Of a stretch of 64,000 nucleotides of DNA, positions 24,810 to 33,484 are shown one piece after another. The position numbers and the translations under genes are program-made. This DNA is from Paenibacillus_D tarimensis_A (GTDB taxonomy: Bacteria > Bacillota > Bacilli > Paenibacillales > Paenibacillaceae), in assembly GCA_041281825.1 (NCBI GenBank), contig CP166298.1, positions 2,790,001-2,854,000 of the forward strand. The letters are read 5' to 3'. Position 1 is the first letter of the stretch; every line of letters starts with the position of its first letter. The notes below the pieces were generated by a model. That model worked only from the letters and a program-made list of their open reading frames with translations, searched no databases and had not been told where the DNA came from.

Positions 24810-25397
24810 ATGACAACTATTGCACTCATAAGGCATGGAAGTACAAGTTGGAATAAAGAAGGCCGAGCACAAGGTAACTCGGATATCTCGCTAGATCAGG
24901 AAGGAGTTTTTCAAGCAGAGCTTCTCGCTAACAGATTAAGGATAGAAGAGTGGAATCATATTTATTCAAGTTCTTTGGCAAGAGCGAAACAAACAGCTCT
25001 TATCATAGGGAATGCTATTGGAGTCGAAGTTCACCTTGATGATCGTCTTAAAGAACGAGCAGGAGGACTAATTGAGGGTACTACAGAACAAGAAAGACTA
25101 GAAAAGTGGGGAAAAAACTGGGTAGACTTAGATCTTGGAATTGAACCTATTGAAGACGTTCAAAAAAGAGGAAATCAATTTTTAGAAGAAATCGACTTGA
25201 AACACCAAGGAGAAAAGGTCTTAGTTGTTTCTCATGGTGCTCTGATTCAATTTAATTTTTCGTATTTATTTCCTGATTATCTTTCAAAACATTTTGACAA
25301 TACATCATTAACAATCTTGAAGAAAATAAATAATCAATGGACTTGTCAATTGCATAACTGCACAAAACATCTTGAGAGTAGTAACAAGGAAGCCTGA
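24810..25397 (+). CDS. Cassette: histidine phosphatase (phosphoglycerate mutase family)
   Basis: 195 residues. ALIRHGSTSWNKEGRAQG (about 5-22) contains the catalytic RHG; SSLARAKQTALIIG, ERAGGLIEG and VVSHGALIQF (second catalytic His, about 145) follow in family order. Members hydrolyse small phosphate esters; the substrate is unknown. AGGAG lies before ATG 24810. Confidence 0.9.
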   Translation: MTTIALIRHGSTSWNKEGRAQGNSDISLDQEGVFQAELLANRLRIEEWNHIYSSSLARAKQTALIIGNAIGVEVHLDDRLKERAGGLIEGTTEQERLEKWGKNWVDLDLGIEPIEDVQKRGNQFLEEIDLKHQGEKVLVVSHGALIQFNFSYLFPDYLSKHFDNTSLTILKKINNQWTCQLHNCTKHLESSNKEA

Positions 25398-25406
25398 TCC
25401 TTCTGA

Positions 25407-25548
25407 TAACACCGTATTCACGCTTCGGGGCATTCGCCCCTCGGTCCGCGAGATGCTATTGGCAGGGAAGCTGATTCAGCGGACACATCGATCCCCCTAA
25501 GGTAAGAGCTATCTAAGGGGGATCGACGTCGTGAATACAAGAACGTTA
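25407..25548 (+). repeat. attC-like site 13 (type A, 142 bp)
   Basis: TAACACCGTATTCACG ... CGTGAATACAAGAACGTTA. Flank complement to own start is 15 of 17 nt. Confidence 0.88.
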
Positions 25549-25585
25549 TCAGAAATCTCAGCAATGGTTGAAAGTGGGTGGATTC

Positions 25586-26022
25586 ATGGAAGCAGATAAG
25601 GAAAAGACGGATTTGTAAACATCTACTCATGGAAAAGTTTTTATTTATCAAATAGCATGTCGTTAACACTATTATTATTTTTTGGTGTAACTATATTCAT
25701 TGATTCGGATTTTAGGTATGCTGTTGCGACATTCCTAGTTATTTCTTCATTTATTATATTTCTCTTGAGACTAAAGGAGTTAAAGAAAACAAATAAAATA
25801 ATAGTAAATGATCAAAAAATAATTTATGTAACAGAAGAATTGATACCGAATGAAATAGATGAAATTATTATATCGAATTGAATTGTTGATATTAGGAGAA
25901 AAAAAGGAATTAGGTCACATATTAGAATAACACTAAAGAATGTTGAAGAACTTGAAGCATTGAAGAGAAGATTGGTGGAATATGGAAATAATAACAACTT
26001 AAAGATCAGAAGAGAGTTGTAG
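25586..26022 (+). pseudogene. Cassette: decayed small membrane protein gene
   Basis: ATG 25586 opens MEADKEKTDL then stops. A shifted frame continues FVNIYSWKSF..., two membrane helices (SLTLLLFFGVTIF, AVATFLVISSFIIFLL), up to an in-frame TGA at about 25879, beyond which IVDIRRKKGIRSHIRITLKN and a further stretch to TAG 26020-26022 stay open. One frameshift and one nonsense codon thus break a gene of about 145 codons. It resembles membrane proteins with a small PH-like C-terminal domain. Confidence 0.65.
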
Positions 26023-26049
26023 TAATGCTTCGAAGGCTGAGACTTCTGA

Positions 26050-26208
26050 TAACACAGCATTCACGCATCGGGGCATACGCCCCTTGGTCCGCGAGAAGCA
26101 TTTTCTAAAGCAGCAATTCAGCGGACAACCCTGCACCGGCTAACTGCGCAAGCGCAGCCGCTCCTTCGGAGCTTAAGCCGGTGAGGGTTCGTCAATGCAA
26201 GAACGTTA
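26050..26208 (+). repeat. attC-like site 14 (type A, 159 bp)
   Basis: TAACACAGCATTCACG ... AATGCAAGAACGTTA; inner stem CACCGGCTAA opposite TTAAGCCGGTG. Flank complement to own start is 17 of 18 nt (GTTATCAGAA then TCTCAGC). Confidence 0.88.
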
Positions 26209-26254
26209 TAAGAAATCCCCGCGAAAGCAGATGAAAACCAAAGGAGCAAACCAC

Positions 26255-26719
26255 TTGGAAATACAACTGAAACCAGTTAATCGAGATAATTGGATGACAG
26301 CATTAACATTGAAAGTCTTAGATAATCAACAAGCATTCGTTCCCAATGTGTGTGTATCCCTTGCAAAGATTTATATTAAACCAGATGGCGATAATGTTGA
26401 ATATATTCCTTTTGCTATATATAAAGAGGATCAAATGGTTGGCTTTATCATGCATGCTTACGAGGAAGGTACAAGCAATATGTACTGGATAAACGGATTT
26501 TTAATCAATGCGACAGAACAAGGAAAGGGTTATGGAGCTGCAGCATTGCAAGCGATGATCACCTGGATAAAAAACAAGTTTCCTCAGTGTAATGAAATAC
26601 GTCTCACAGTTCATGTTAACAACTTCATTGGAAGACAGTTTTACACGAGTCGAGGATTTGTAACAACTGGGAAATGGTTCGGGGAAGAAGAAGTACTTAA
26701 ATATGATGTTGTTGATTAA
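26255..26719 (+). CDS. Cassette: GNAT acetyltransferase (PaiA/BltD-like)
   Basis: 154 residues from TTG 26255 (AAAGGAG upstream). GFLINATEQGKGYGAAALQAM holds the acetyl-CoA motif (Q/RxxGxG/A as QGKGYGAA), then NNFIGRQFYTSRGFVTTG. Overall order fits spermine/spermidine-type acetyltransferases such as BltD. The upstream ATG 26195 lies inside the attC-like site and was not used. Confidence 0.82.
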   Translation: MEIQLKPVNRDNWMTALTLKVLDNQQAFVPNVCVSLAKIYIKPDGDNVEYIPFAIYKEDQMVGFIMHAYEEGTSNMYWINGFLINATEQGKGYGAAALQAMITWIKNKFPQCNEIRLTVHVNNFIGRQFYTSRGFVTTGKWFGEEEVLKYDVVD

Positions 26720-26762
26720 GGAAATAAATTGTTTGTACTGCTTCGAAGGCGCGGACATCTTA

Positions 26763-26904
26763 TAACACAGCATTCACGCATCGGGGCATACGTCCCTTGG
26801 TCCTCTAGAGGCAATTTCTAAGCAGCAGACTCAGCGGACAACCCTGCACCGGCTAAGATAGGAGCTATCTAAGCCGGTGAGGCTTCGTGAATGGATGAAC
26901 GTTA
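26763..26904 (+). repeat. attC-like site 15 (type A, 142 bp)
   Basis: TAACACAGCATTCACG ... GTGAATGGATGAACGTTA. Flank complements own start (GTTATAAGA then TCC and CGCG). Confidence 0.85.
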
Positions 26905-26954
26905 TAAGAAATCCCCGCAACGAAAAATATCAAAACCAAAGGAGATCTATTCCA

Positions 26955-27512
26955 ATGACAACTAAATTTTTCTGGGAATTGATAGATAATTCAAAAAAGA
27001 AGGGTGCAGAGCAAATAGAATGGTTAACGCAAGAATTAGTAAAGCAAAAAACTGAAGAGATAATTGAATTCGAAATAGAGTTTAGGAATAAGTTGGAACA
27101 ATCATATACAACTTCATTATGGGGTGCAGCTTTTGTAATAATGGGAGGATGTTCTGATGATGGATTTGATTACTTCAGGGGTTGGCTAATCTCCCGAGGA
27201 GAAGAAGTATTCAATCAGGCAGTAAATAATCCTGAATTTCTAGCTGAATACTTGACGGAAGATAATCTACAAGAAGATGAATTTGCACCCCAGTTGGAAG
27301 AGATATTATTAGTGGCTTCAGATGCGTTCACTTATCAAAAAACAGGAACGTTCGAGTATGACGATGATACTAATACAGTTTTTTTAAATGAATTAGAAGC
27401 TCGAGGTTATAAGTTTGAACCAATAGATATTGAATTAGATTGGGAAGAAGAAGATCTAGTGGAAAGGTATCCGGTCTTATGGGAAAGATTTGGAGAGAAC
27501 CCATTGACGTAG
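26955..27512 (+). CDS. Cassette: DUF4240-family protein
   Basis: 185 residues from ATG 26955 (AAGGAGAT upstream). FFWELIDNSKK at the start and LWGAAFVIMGGCSDDGFDYF (about 55-74) with RGWLISRGEEVF are the DUF4240 signature. The biochemical role is unknown. The protein is strongly acidic. Confidence 0.88.
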   Translation: MTTKFFWELIDNSKKKGAEQIEWLTQELVKQKTEEIIEFEIEFRNKLEQSYTTSLWGAAFVIMGGCSDDGFDYFRGWLISRGEEVFNQAVNNPEFLAEYLTEDNLQEDEFAPQLEEILLVASDAFTYQKTGTFEYDDDTNTVFLNELEARGYKFEPIDIELDWEEEDLVERYPVLWERFGENPLT

Positions 27513-27540
27513 GAAACGCTTCGAAGGCGGGGACATCTTA

Positions 27541-27690
27541 TAACAACGCATTCACGCATCAGGGACGGCAAAGCTGTCCCCTCGGTCTGGCGCTAGTCGC
27601 TTCAGACACATCCGCACTGGCTAAGTCCGTCGGACCCGGCTCCCGTTGGTCGCCTTAAGCCAGTGGGACGTCGTGAATGCAAGAACGTTA
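27541..27690 (+). repeat. attC-like site 16 (type A, 150 bp)
   Basis: TAACAACGCATTCACGC ... CGTGAATGCAAGAACGTTA with CACTGGCTAAG opposite CTTAAGCCAGTG. Flank complements own start (GTTATAAGA then TCCCCGC). Confidence 0.88.
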
Positions 27691-27726
27691 GGTGAAATTA
27701 GCTAAAAATAACAGGGGGTTTATCCA

Positions 27727-28314
27727 TTGAATGATTACAAAAATATTAAAAAACCAAATAAGGCTGATCAAATAATATATTCTGCAGCCCGACACGGTTT
27801 TGCGGCTTCTTGTGATGATTTAACAGGAAGTTTTCTTAGAATGATAGTGGCAACTCGAAAGCATAGTGTAATTTTAGAATTAGGAACTGGAGTGGGTTAT
27901 TCCACGACATGGATCCTTGATGGGATGGACGATTCTAGCAAGTTGTTTTCTGTTGAGATGGATGAGAAGTACTCTAATATAGCGAGGGAAGTACTTGGTG
28001 ATGATCCGCGACTACAATTAATAGTTGATGATGGTGGAAAATACATAGAACAGCATAAAAGTGAAAGATTTGATTTTATATTTGCTGATACATGGCCCGG
28101 CAAATTTTATTTGGTTCAAGAAGTACTAGATATGGTGAAGCCAGGCGGAATGTACATTATTGATGATTTAAACCCTCAACCAAATTGGCCGGAGGGTCAT
28201 GAGGAAAAAGTATCTGATTTAATTTCTTTTTTAGAAACCAGGGATGAATTTAATTTGTGTAAGTTAAACTGGTCAACAGGTTTAATCTTGATGACAAAGA
28301 AGAACTTACGGTAG
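27727..28314 (+). CDS. Cassette: class I SAM-dependent methyltransferase, copy 2
   Basis: 195 residues, differing from the copy at 20268 at only a few positions (for example N-to-Y near residue 14, Y-to-N in IDDLNPQPNW, S-to-T in FLETRDEF). The start codon has changed from ATG to TTG. Similarity covers the whole cassette and its attC-like site and stops at the GTTA borders. Confidence 0.88.
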   Translation: MNDYKNIKKPNKADQIIYSAARHGFAASCDDLTGSFLRMIVATRKHSVILELGTGVGYSTTWILDGMDDSSKLFSVEMDEKYSNIAREVLGDDPRLQLIVDDGGKYIEQHKSERFDFIFADTWPGKFYLVQEVLDMVKPGGMYIIDDLNPQPNWPEGHEEKVSDLISFLETRDEFNLCKLNWSTGLILMTKKNLR

Positions 28315-28341
28315 CCAAATCAAGGAAGAGCTAACTTCACC

Positions 28342-28482
28342 TAACAACGTTTTCCAGCTTCGCGGCTGACGCCGCTCGGTCTGCCAGAGGAGTTTCGAAG
28401 AAGTAAATGCAGGCAGACACATCGATTCCCCTAAGATAAGAGCTATCTAAGAGGAATCGACGTCAGGAACACAAGAACGTTA
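28342..28482 (+). repeat. attC-like site 17 (type B, 141 bp)
   Basis: TAACAACGTTTTCC ... GGAACACAAGAACGTTA; nearly identical to site 9, differing around AAGAGGAATCG. Confidence 0.9.
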
Positions 28483-28531
28483 TGTGAAATCGGCAGAAAC
28501 CAAAAATATAAGCAAGATGGGAGTCTATGAA

Positions 28532-29008
28532 ATGTTGAAAGACGGAGACCGGGAAATTATTCAACTTTATAATGATGCACCAAAGATGCTCATGGAAGTT
28601 TTAAACGGTTTAAGTGAGAAAGAACTGGATCTATCTAGGGGAGATGGAAAGTGGACCATCAGAGAAATAGTGCATCATATTGTAGAATGTGATTTAAACT
28701 ATTTTCAAATAAATCGATATGCGCTTGCAAATACTGGCGAGAAATTTATCTTTAATGAATTTGACGCGCACGTGTGGAACCAATCAATGAATCATAGTAA
28801 GAGAGCTGTGAAAATTGAAGTACAGTTGTTTTGTACTATTCGGGAATACATCTCATATTTATGTGAGACCATCCCTGATTCTTTAGATAGGATGTTAGTT
28901 CATCAGAATGGACAAGCAACAGTTAGAGATGCGATAAATCATGATATTCATCATTCATATCATCACATTGAGCAAATAAAAGAAACAAGAAGAGTTCATA
29001 ACATATAA
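28532..29008 (+). CDS. Cassette: DinB/YfiT-like protein
   Basis: 158 residues of the DinB-like four-helix fold. WTIREIVHHIVECDLNYF (about 49-66) and DIHHSYHHIEQIKE near the end supply the metal-binding histidines, as in bacillithiol transferase-type proteins. The start ATG 28532 has GGGAG upstream; longer frames begin in the attC-like site. Confidence 0.85.
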   Translation: MLKDGDREIIQLYNDAPKMLMEVLNGLSEKELDLSRGDGKWTIREIVHHIVECDLNYFQINRYALANTGEKFIFNEFDAHVWNQSMNHSKRAVKIEVQLFCTIREYISYLCETIPDSLDRMLVHQNGQATVRDAINHDIHHSYHHIEQIKETRRVHNI

Positions 29009-29039
29009 GAGATTTCGTAAGTAACTCGAAGAAATCACA

Positions 29040-29180
29040 TAACAACGCATTCACGCATCGGGGCTAACGCTCCTCGGTCCGCGAGAAGCATTTCGAGGAA
29101 GCGGATTCAGCGGACAACCCCGCACCGGCTAAGATAGGAGCTATCTAAGCTGGTGGGGGTTCGTGAATTCAACAACGTTA
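29040..29180 (+). repeat. attC-like site 18 (type A, 141 bp)
   Basis: TAACAACGCATTCACG ... CGTGAATTCAACAACGTTA; CACCGGCTAAGATA opposite TATCTAAGCTGGTG. Flank complement to own start GTTATGTGA. Confidence 0.86.
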
Positions 29181-29219
29181 TCTGAAAGAGTCCAAAAACC
29201 ATGAAAGGATGAGTAAACC

Positions 29220-29630
29220 ATTAAAAAAACCATATTTTATCTCTTATTAAGTGTATGTATTTTTGGGTCCTTTATAAGTTTTGAAATGATATTGGATTGG
29301 ATGGACCATTACAGGAGTAATAATTTCAAGTTTCCATTTCCAAATCAATTACTATTCCTATATGCACTTCTTCCATCAATAATTGGATTTTCTTTAGGAA
29401 TAGAACATTTTTACAGGGAATATAGAAAGCATGGTGATTGGAATTTTAAAGGCATTCGATTTGTCTTTCTAGTCATTCCGTCATTGTATATCAGTCTTTA
29501 TCATTTCATACCTGAGTGGCTAGATATAGGTCTCATTTATAACTCAAGATATACAGCTGTCATTTCAAGTATTTTATTTGGGTATTTGTTAATTACATGT
29601 TTTGCAAAAGAAGAAATAAAAGGAAAGTGA
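29220..29630 (+). CDS. Cassette: membrane protein, probable ATT start
   Basis: About 136 residues with four likely membrane helices. The coding frame is open from ATT 29220 (KKTIFYLLLSVCIFGSFIS) with AAAGGA 11 nt upstream; ATG 29209 reads MSKPLKK then shifts out of frame across a run of seven A residues. So either ATT is the start or slippage or mutation in the A run is involved. ATG 29286 would remove the first helix. Unknown family. Confidence 0.6.
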   Translation: MKKTIFYLLLSVCIFGSFISFEMILDWMDHYRSNNFKFPFPNQLLFLYALLPSIIGFSLGIEHFYREYRKHGDWNFKGIRFVFLVIPSLYISLYHFIPEWLDIGLIYNSRYTAVISSILFGYLLITCFAKEEIKGK

Positions 29631-29666
29631 CAGTCAGAGTAACTCAAAGAAGAGGACTCCTTCAGA

Positions 29667-29700
29667 TAACACCGCATTCACGCATCAAGCTTACGCCCTC
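29667..29700 (+). repeat. attC-like site 19, truncated
   Basis: TAACACCGCATTCACGC then a break near 29700. Its flank complements its cassette's start over 16 of 17 nt (GTTATCTGAA then GAGTCC). Confidence 0.75.
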
Positions 29701-29889
29701 GGTCGCAGACGTGGGTTCGAAGATGTGTTTGCTGCGACAACTCCCTACGGGAGTTCGTGGATTATTGAGAACAATAAATCTAGATGGCTAACACATGATG
29801 AGATTTCTAATGGCGTTATAAACTGTATAAATACAAACTCAAAAAAATATCTTGTCGGAACATTAACACCTTGGAATAAGAGACCTTAA
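29701..29889 (+). pseudogene. 3' fragment of an unknown cassette gene
   Basis: An open frame to TAA 29887-29889 encodes TTPYGSSWIIENNKSRWLTH and then EISNGVINCINTNSKKYLVG, with no start or ribosome binding site. It is fused to the left half of site 19, so a deletion has removed the rest of the site and the 5' end of this gene. I do not recognise the family. Confidence 0.55.
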
Positions 29890-29934
29890 ATAAATAATAG
29901 TTGAGGTTGTGTCGAAGAGGCCATTCACTTCCGA

Positions 29935-30132
29935 TAACAATGCATTCACACGACGGGCTAGCAAGGAAGTAAATCGAAGAAGGAAGCCCTTGGTCTGCCG
30001 AGGGATTTCGGAGAAGCAGAATCAGGCAGACAAACCTGCGAGGCTAAGTCCTGACGGACCCGGCAGGTCGGTCGCTTCGCTTGACCATCGTGGCAACTTA
30101 AGCCTCTCGGCTTCGTGAATGCAACAACGTTA
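29935..30132 (+). repeat. attC-like site 20 (type C, 198 bp)
   Basis: TAACAATGCATTCACACG ... CGTGAATGCAACAACGTTA; GGTCTGCC/GGCAGAC and GCGAGGCTAAG opposite CTTAAGCCTC. Confidence 0.85.
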
Positions 30133-30749
30133 TATGAAATGTGGCGAAACCATTAAAAAGAGTACAAAGGAGAAAAAATATGAAACGCAAGTCTCTCGTT
30201 TTTGTTGTAATTACTATTGGAGTAATTGTTTTGTTAGTACTTTGCATTTACGTGTTTAAACTCATTGACAATCACTTTAGTGGAGAATCAAAGCATAATA
30301 GGATCATTGAAATTGTAAGTGATTATCTTAACAACAGTAATTTCAAAGAAACACAATCAATCCGAATTAATGCGTACAATAAAGCATTTTCTACATTTGA
30401 AGTAACCGTTAATAGTGTCGATAATAGTAGTTTTAATGTTTTGGTTAGAGATGATTTGAAATCTTTAAGAGATTCAAGAACAGAAGAGCTTTACAATAGG
30501 AAGTTAAGCGAATATCTTAAATCCAAATTTAAATCAGAATTTCAAGAAATAAAAAGCGAAGTTAGAGTAAATATTATGACCGATAATCAATTCTCAACCC
30601 GAAAAGATTATCTTTGGATTACTTTAATTGACCCGAACGATATAACCAAACAAGAATTTCAGAATGTTGCATTAAATATACTAGAATGGATCAGTAAAGA
30701 GGACTATAAATTGGATAAATTATATTTAGATTTTATGAATACAGAGTCT

Positions 30750-30757
30750 TCAGGCAG
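30750..30757. repeat. 8-bp target duplication (left), IS copy 2
   Basis: TCAGGCAG, repeated at 32132-32139. Confidence 0.9.
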
Positions 30758-32131
30758 GATGACGTAAATTAGTTTGTGTATGAAAAAAAAGTGTTCACAA
30801 CACAAGGAAGGTAGGGTACTCTCGGAATTGTCCAGATCCACGAGAGGAGATACCCTACCTTGAATCAAAGTATACACAATTCCGAGTTCATGAATCAATT
30901 AGCAAATGTAGTGTTGGCCTTTGTAAAAGACAAGCTTGAGCTTCTCATGAGAGAAGAATTAACCAACTTCCTAACGATCGAGAAGCCAGAGCTGCAGGAT
31001 ACTCGTAATGGCTACTACTCACGGACCCTGGAAACACAGTTTGGTAAAATTGACGATCTCCAAGTCCCTCGTGACCGCCAGGGTGAATTTCGCACCGAAC
31101 TTTTCGAGCCCTACCAACGCCGCGACGGATGGCTGGAAGAGGCAGTCATCCGTATGTACAAAGGCGGAATGAGTACGCGGGAAGTGGGGGATTTCATCGA
31201 GTGTATACTGGGTACGCATTATTCGCCAGCTACCGTCAGTAACATCACCAATACGGTCTTACAGGATGTCCACGCTTGGCAGAACCAGCCATTAAATAAA
31301 CGCTACTCTGTGCTCTACATCGACGGCATTCATTTTAGTCTGCGCCGCGATAGCGTCGCTACAGAAGTCATTTATGTCGCTATGGCCATCGATGAAGAGG
31401 GTCACCGTCAAATCCTGGGTTTCCATGTTGGCGGTAACGAGAGCGCCCACGGATGGAAGATGTTTTTGCAGGAGCTCTATGAACGTGGAGCAAAAGAGTT
31501 CCTCCTTGGTGTTTTCGATGGGCTTGTCGGGCTAGAAGAAGCCTTTCACAGTGTCTATCCAAAAGCCGATGTGCAGCGATGCGTCGTCCACAAGATGCGC
31601 AATACGTTTCCTAAAGTCCGTGTTAAGGACAAGGTAGAGTTCCTCGGTGATCTCAAGGGGGTCTACAACGCACCTTGCTACGAGGAGGCTGTAAGACAAT
31701 TCCATGCTGTAGAGCTGAAATGGTCTAAGCAGTATCCGCGAGAGCTCGCTTCTTGGCGGGCAGATCTCCCGGTGCTACTGACCTTCTACAAGTATCCCGC
31801 TGACATAAGGAAGTCCATTTACACCACAAACGCCATAGAGCGAACGGTGAAGGAGATCCGAAAACGGCTCTACCCCATGAACAGCGTTCCAAACATTGAT
31901 GCTGCTGAGAAGATCGCTTACTTAGTTGTGACCGATTACAATGAGCGATGGAGCAAGCGTATCATTCGCGGCTTTGGCATGGAAGAAACTAAGAAGGCTT
32001 TTGAGAAGATGTTCCGTGAGCGGTACGGAGACTAAAAGAATACTCCCGCGCCTTCGCTTGGGCTGTGCCCACCACTGAGACAACTTCAAAGAGTCCCTAC
32101 ACTCCCGATACACAAACTTATTGACACTACC
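30758..32131 (+). mobile_element. IS256-family insertion sequence, copy 2
   Basis: 1374 bp, same length, ends and apparently same sequence as 11512-12885, in the same orientation, with its own distinct 8-bp duplication. Recombination between the two would delete the recombinase, attI and roughly half the array. Confidence 0.95.
30860..32035 (+). CDS. IS256-family transposase, copy 2
   Basis: 391 residues, reading the same as the transposase at 11614, with the same DDE motifs and VQRCVVHKMRN signature. Confidence 0.95.
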   Translation: MNQSIHNSEFMNQLANVVLAFVKDKLELLMREELTNFLTIEKPELQDTRNGYYSRTLETQFGKIDDLQVPRDRQGEFRTELFEPYQRRDGWLEEAVIRMYKGGMSTREVGDFIECILGTHYSPATVSNITNTVLQDVHAWQNQPLNKRYSVLYIDGIHFSLRRDSVATEVIYVAMAIDEEGHRQILGFHVGGNESAHGWKMFLQELYERGAKEFLLGVFDGLVGLEEAFHSVYPKADVQRCVVHKMRNTFPKVRVKDKVEFLGDLKGVYNAPCYEEAVRQFHAVELKWSKQYPRELASWRADLPVLLTFYKYPADIRKSIYTTNAIERTVKEIRKRLYPMNSVPNIDAAEKIAYLVVTDYNERWSKRIIRGFGMEETKKAFEKMFRERYGD

Positions 32132-32139
32132 TCAGGCAG
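32132..32139. repeat. 8-bp target duplication (right), IS copy 2
   Basis: TCAGGCAG, matching 30750-30757. Confidence 0.9.
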
Positions 32140-32260
32140 CAAGTTCTATCTAAAAGTAGATTCAAACAATTATAAAGACAAGGATTTGACGCCGTATATT
32201 AAGGAAGAAACTAAACAATAACACTAGAGAGTAAATTCAAGGAAGCCGCCACACTTCATA

Positions 32261-32428
32261 TAACACTGTATTCACGCTGCGGCCCTAACGGGCCTTGGTG
32301 CTAGTCCGGCTCGGTCCTGGCGCCTGAACCGGCTGCGCGCACAACCCTGCACTGGCTAAGTCGGCTACGCCGACCCGGCCGCTTTCGCGTCCTTAAGCCA
32401 GTGAGGGTTCGTGAATACAACAACGTTA
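32261..32428 (+). repeat. attC-like site 21 (type A, 168 bp)
   Basis: TAACACTGTATTCACG ... CGTGAATACAACAACGTTA. The flank complements the start of the IS-split cassette over 17 of 18 nt (GTTATATGAA then TGTGGCG). Confidence 0.88.
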
Positions 32429-32454
32429 GGCGAAATTAATTATGGAGGATTAAT

Positions 32455-33216
32455 ATGAAAGCAACTCAAGATGTACTCCGTGTATGGCATATGTTTGATG
32501 ACCACCCGATGGAAACCATTACAAAGGCATGGTATTTCTCTAGATCAGGTGAGAATAAACAAAGAAGCGTAGATTTGATGAAAGAACATAGGAATGAATT
32601 TGGTACATCAGGTAATTGCTTCGATCTAGCATTATGGTTAATTGAAGAGTTTTTAGCTAATGGAATTACAGCATATGCTGTGGGGCATGACTTGAAAACG
32701 CATAATGCACACGTTGCAGTGGTTGCAATAAATGAAGAAGGAAGCAGATACTTTTGTGATCTAGGAGATCTCTGGATAGAACCAATACTGATTGATAGAG
32801 ATAGTGATGATTATTGTGAGGATGAACTAGTTGGATTTGTTACCGGCGGCAAAATCAAAGTAGAGATTAACTTAAATGAAGTCAATTTTAACTATATCAG
32901 ACCAAACGGAAAAGTTAGTAATCAGAGGTTCAGTTTGCAACCAATAGAATTTAATGAGTTATTCGATGCAGCAAATCATTCACAGTCTTTGCTGAGACAT
33001 CCGCTTGTAGAAATGCGCATCTATAGTCCTAATGAGGTAAGTCATTGGGAGTTCGATAGATGGAATAGTTTTATTAGCTCAAACAGTGGGCTTATTCAAG
33101 AATCAAGATTATCGAATAATAGAGAATGGGCAGCCAGAATAAATTCAAGAACTGTAATAAACAAAGACATAATTATTAAATCTTTGGACGTCTATTCGAA
33201 GATACTCCATAATTAA
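32455..33216 (+). CDS. Cassette: probable papain-fold (transglutaminase/NAT-like) protein
   Basis: 253 residues from ATG 32455 (GGAGG upstream). GNCFDLALWLIEEF (Cys, about residue 60), HNAHVAVV (His, about 90) and YFCDLGDLW (Asp, about 104) give a Cys-His-Asp order like arylamine N-acetyltransferases and transglutaminase-like proteins. The rest is unrecognised. The assignment is by motif order only. Confidence 0.55.
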   Translation: MKATQDVLRVWHMFDDHPMETITKAWYFSRSGENKQRSVDLMKEHRNEFGTSGNCFDLALWLIEEFLANGITAYAVGHDLKTHNAHVAVVAINEEGSRYFCDLGDLWIEPILIDRDSDDYCEDELVGFVTGGKIKVEINLNEVNFNYIRPNGKVSNQRFSLQPIEFNELFDAANHSQSLLRHPLVEMRIYSPNEVSHWEFDRWNSFISSNSGLIQESRLSNNREWAARINSRTVINKDIIIKSLDVYSKILHN

Positions 33217-33223
33217 CATCGCC

Positions 33224-33319
33224 TTACAACATGTTCCAGCTTCGCGACTGCCGCCGCTCGGTCTGCCCGAGGGATTTCGAGGAAGTAATTTCAGGCAGAC
33301 ACATCGATTCCCCTAAGAA
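33224..33319 (+). repeat. attC-like site 22, truncated on the right
   Basis: TTACAACATGTTCCAGC (TTAC instead of TAAC) to CGATTCCCCTAAGA, then broken. The longest flank complement seen: 20 of 23 nt with its own cassette start (GTTAGGCGA, then TTAATTATGGAG). Confidence 0.8.
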
Positions 33320-33342
33320 AAGCTTGAAAGGAGTGATGTGGT

Positions 33343-33444
33343 ATGTATATAAAACCAATATCAATTAATTGTCGTGTCGGAGATGTTTTTCAATTAAGTA
33401 GAGGAATCCATATGTATAAGCAATGCTATGAAATCAACTCATAG
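33343..33444 (+). pseudogene. Short ORF, probable gene remnant
   Basis: 33 codons from ATG 33343 with AAAGGAG 9 nt upstream. It follows the break in site 22, is not separated from the next gene by a site and resembles no family I know. It may be a remnant or a small peptide gene. Confidence 0.35.
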
Positions 33445-33484
33445 AATAAAACCATTATTTTGTAGATCTAGAGGAGCGATTTTC

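Larger units (their letters stand above)
30181..32221 (+). pseudogene. Cassette: membrane-anchored protein gene interrupted by an IS
   Basis: ATG 30181 follows AAAGGAG. An N-terminal membrane helix (VFVVITIGVIVLLVLCIYVF) is followed by an extracytoplasmic domain of about 170 residues. The frame is broken at ...MNTESSG (30757). Removing the IS and one target copy restores SGSKFYLKVDSNNYKDKDL and TAA 32219-32221, for a protein of about 221 residues. Unknown family. Confidence 0.8.

Noticed and set aside
21716..28540. Long ORF starts lying inside attC-like sites (e.g. GTG 21716, ATG 26195, GTG 28484)
   Set aside because: They read through the site arms and lack ribosome binding sites; better starts with AGGAG-like sequence lie inside the cassettes.
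11512..32131. Composite transposon bounded by the two identical IS256 copies
   Set aside because: Each copy has its own complete 8-bp target duplication, so they inserted independently.
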